NCBI GenBank assembly: GCA_964526635.1
Contig: CAZGLR010000147.1
Coordinates: 1 to 7,060 of the forward strand
Direction: 5' to 3'
Length of the DNA: 7,060 nucleotides
Origin: CAZGLR01 sp964526635
GTDB taxonomy: Bacteria > Zixibacteria > MSB-5A5 > GN15 > JAAZOE01
The translations under genes were made by a program, and so were the position numbers. Shown here in pieces: positions 6,127 to 7,060 of the stretch; position 1 is the first letter of the stretch; every line of letters starts with the position of its first letter. Under the pieces are notes generated by a model. That model did not search any database. It was not told the DNA's origin and was given only the letters and a program-made list of their open reading frames with translations.

Positions 6127-6164
6127 CCCGGCGGGTACCGTGCCTCCCCGCCGGGTCTTTTTTT
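6127..6164 (+). terminator. Strong intrinsic terminator of the BON/protease/Cys-rich block
   Basis: CCCGGCGGG (6127-6135) and CCCGCCGGG (6147-6155) form a perfect 9-base GC stem with an 11-base loop, followed by TC and seven T residues (6158-6164). Read on the plus strand this is a textbook Rho-independent terminator, and it separates the upstream block from the second VanZ gene. The opposite strand lacks a matching T-tract next to the stem. Confidence 0.93.
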
Positions 6165-6176
6165 GCCCAAAAATTC

Positions 6177-6195
6177 TAACAATGGTTCATTGTTA
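6177..6195. promoter_or_regulatory. Perfect 19-base operator-like palindrome upstream of the second VanZ gene
   Basis: TAACAATG (6177-6184) and CATTGTTA (6188-6195) are exact inverted copies around GTT. Such an AT-rich dyad is typical in size for a dimeric helix-turn-helix repressor, but no family can be assigned. It lies about 60 bases before the promoter candidate at 6257-6285 and just after the terminator. Confidence 0.5.
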
Positions 6196-6256
6196 ACTTT
6201 CCGTAATTCCACCGCTTCAACATCCCATACTGCGACCATACCCGCCAACTTCACCA

Positions 6257-6285
6257 TTGCCTCTATACGCCCCGCATGATATATA
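6257..6285 (+). promoter_or_regulatory. Candidate promoter of the second VanZ gene
   Basis: TTGCCT (6257-6262, 4 of 6) is followed after 17 bases by TATATA (6280-6285), with TG at 6277-6278 as an extended -10. Transcription would start near 6292, giving a leader of about 64 bases before the ATG at 6356. Confidence 0.4.
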
Positions 6286-6355
6286 TCCCTCAGTTGTATT
6301 CACCATCCAAACAGGGGAGACCGTTGCACACAAGCAGCCACCATAAAGCCTGATT

Positions 6356-7060
6356 ATGAAAAAACTCCTCACATATTCAGCCGCCATCATCGCCCTGATC
6401 ATAATCTCCCTGATCGCCCCGCGGCCTGCGTACTCAATGCTCATCAGCCCGCTCTACGACGTCGGCCACGCCCTGCTCTACGGCCTCATCGCCATCCTCG
6501 CCCTCGGCAGCCTGGCGACGATTAAATCCCTGCGCCTCGCACCCTGGCGTCGCTATGCCGCCGCGCTGATCATCACCGCCGCCCTCGGCCTCGCCGCCGA
6601 GGCCGCCCAGTTCTTCTCCGCAGGAGAACCCAGCCTCGACGACTGGTTCACCGACATCGCCGGCGCCGGGGCTTTTTTGCTGGTCCACGCCGCCATCCGC
6701 ATTCGCAAGTTACTCCCCGGCATCATACCATCACGTCGCTACCGCGCCGCTCTGTTGATCCTCGCCCTCGTCATCCTGACCGTCGCCGCCCGCCCCATGC
6801 TGCGGCTTTTCCACGGCTATGCCCAGCGCGACCGCGCCTTTCCCACTCTGGCCTCGTTCGACCGCTACACCGAGGGCTTCTTCTGGCGCCAGTACGGCGG
6901 CGCTATCCTCCGCCTGACCGATTCGCCCGCGCAGTGGCCGGCCGCCGCCGGCCGCGCCATGGCCATCGAACCGCAAAAACCCGGCCTCGCCGGCTACGGC
7001 ATGATCGAAACCGCCCGGCACTGGGAAGATTACTCGCATTTCCACGCCCTCTGCTACCTC
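6356..7060 (+). CDS. Second VanZ-family protein with C-terminal beta-sandwich domain (3' end outside window)
   Basis: The frame runs from ATG 6356 without a stop to the last base, giving 235 residues of a longer protein. An in-frame TAA at 6344 supports this start, though no good ribosome site precedes it. Residues 1-150 hold about five membrane segments with VanZ-like motifs: DVGH (35-38), AEAAQ (81-85) and DDWFTDIAGA (95-104). The extracytoplasmic part follows with RDRAFPTLASFD (158-169). Its alignment with the first VanZ protein is clear through the junction (RDNAFPHLCTFD there) and on through matching segments such as PAEW/PAQW and AGR, so both have the same two-domain plan and are paralogues. 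The gene is visibly GC-richer than the first copy, with C or G at most third positions, so the copies are not recent duplicates. Function is unknown; an envelope role is inferred from membrane topology and the likely ligand-binding domain. Confidence 0.82.
   Translation, partial: MKKLLTYSAAIIALIIISLIAPRPAYSMLISPLYDVGHALLYGLIAILALGSLATIKSLRLAPWRRYAAALIITAALGLAAEAAQFFSAGEPSLDDWFTDIAGAGAFLLVHAAIRIRKLLPGIIPSRRYRAALLILALVILTVAARPMLRLFHGYAQRDRAFPTLASFDRYTEGFFWRQYGGAILRLTDSPAQWPAAAGRAMAIEPQKPGLAGYGMIETARHWEDYSHFHALCYL

Larger units (their letters stand above)
6000..6165 (+). ncRNA. Candidate structured RNA or structured 3' UTR
   Basis: The stretch holds a series of inverted repeats leading to a terminator. 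CTGCTCTC (6009-6016) pairs with GAGA+GCAG (6022-6030, one bulged T). GGACGG (6035-6040) pairs with CCGTCC (6065-6070). ATTCAATCA (6092-6100) pairs perfectly with TGATTGAAT (6112-6120), and the stem can be extended inward by two pairs. The terminator hairpin follows at 6127-6155. No open frame of note uses the stretch. It could be the 3' end of the upstream mRNA or an independent RNA of about 165 bases from the extended -10 at 5985-5993. I do not recognise a known RNA family. Confidence 0.3.

Noticed and set aside
6434..7045. Long minus-strand open frames opposite the second VanZ gene
   Set aside because: They are low-complexity Gly/Ala/Glu-rich shadows of a GC-rich coding strand whose plus-strand frame has clear VanZ motifs.

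Overview
The window is a 7,060-base piece of bacterial chromosome with seven protein genes (two cut by the window ends), one tRNA gene, one clear intrinsic terminator and several candidate control sites. No mobile element, CRISPR array or phage gene is visible. The lineage cannot be fixed from this sequence. Base composition is moderate, ribosome sites are classical (one is a near-perfect 11-base match to the 16S tail), and the tRNA gene lacks an encoded CCA, which argues against Enterobacteria-like gammaproteobacteria. A deltaproteobacterium-like or FCB-like Gram-negative lineage, possibly one of the uncultured phyla, is only a guess.

Left third (1-3008), envelope and glycan genes: the C-terminal end of a family 2 glycosyltransferase; a VanZ-type membrane protein fused to a C-terminal beta-sandwich-like domain; and, on the opposite strand and overlapping it tail to tail by 4 bases, a polytopic membrane protein that resembles GT-C glycosyltransferases.

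Middle (3009-3801): an upstream region with four phased CGAAAA repeats, a sigma70-type promoter and a tRNA with anticodon CAT (elongator Met most likely). A roughly 370-base gap follows with no believable gene but with a sigma54-like promoter.

Right half (3802-6164): a same-strand three-gene block. It encodes a cytoplasmic-looking protein made of three BON domains, a site-2-type intramembrane zinc protease with a C-terminal CBS pair, and a 77-residue eight-cysteine metal-binding protein. It ends in a strong hairpin-plus-T-tract terminator, before which lies a stretch rich in inverted repeats that may be a structured 3' UTR or a separate small RNA. I infer an envelope or stress-response unit, but no substrate or signal can be read from the sequence.

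Right end (6165-7060): a perfect operator-like palindrome, a promoter candidate, and a second VanZ plus beta-sandwich gene, clearly a diverged paralogue of the first, cut by the window end. The pair of VanZ fusions flanking the block, and the unusual three-gene block itself, are the most notable content.
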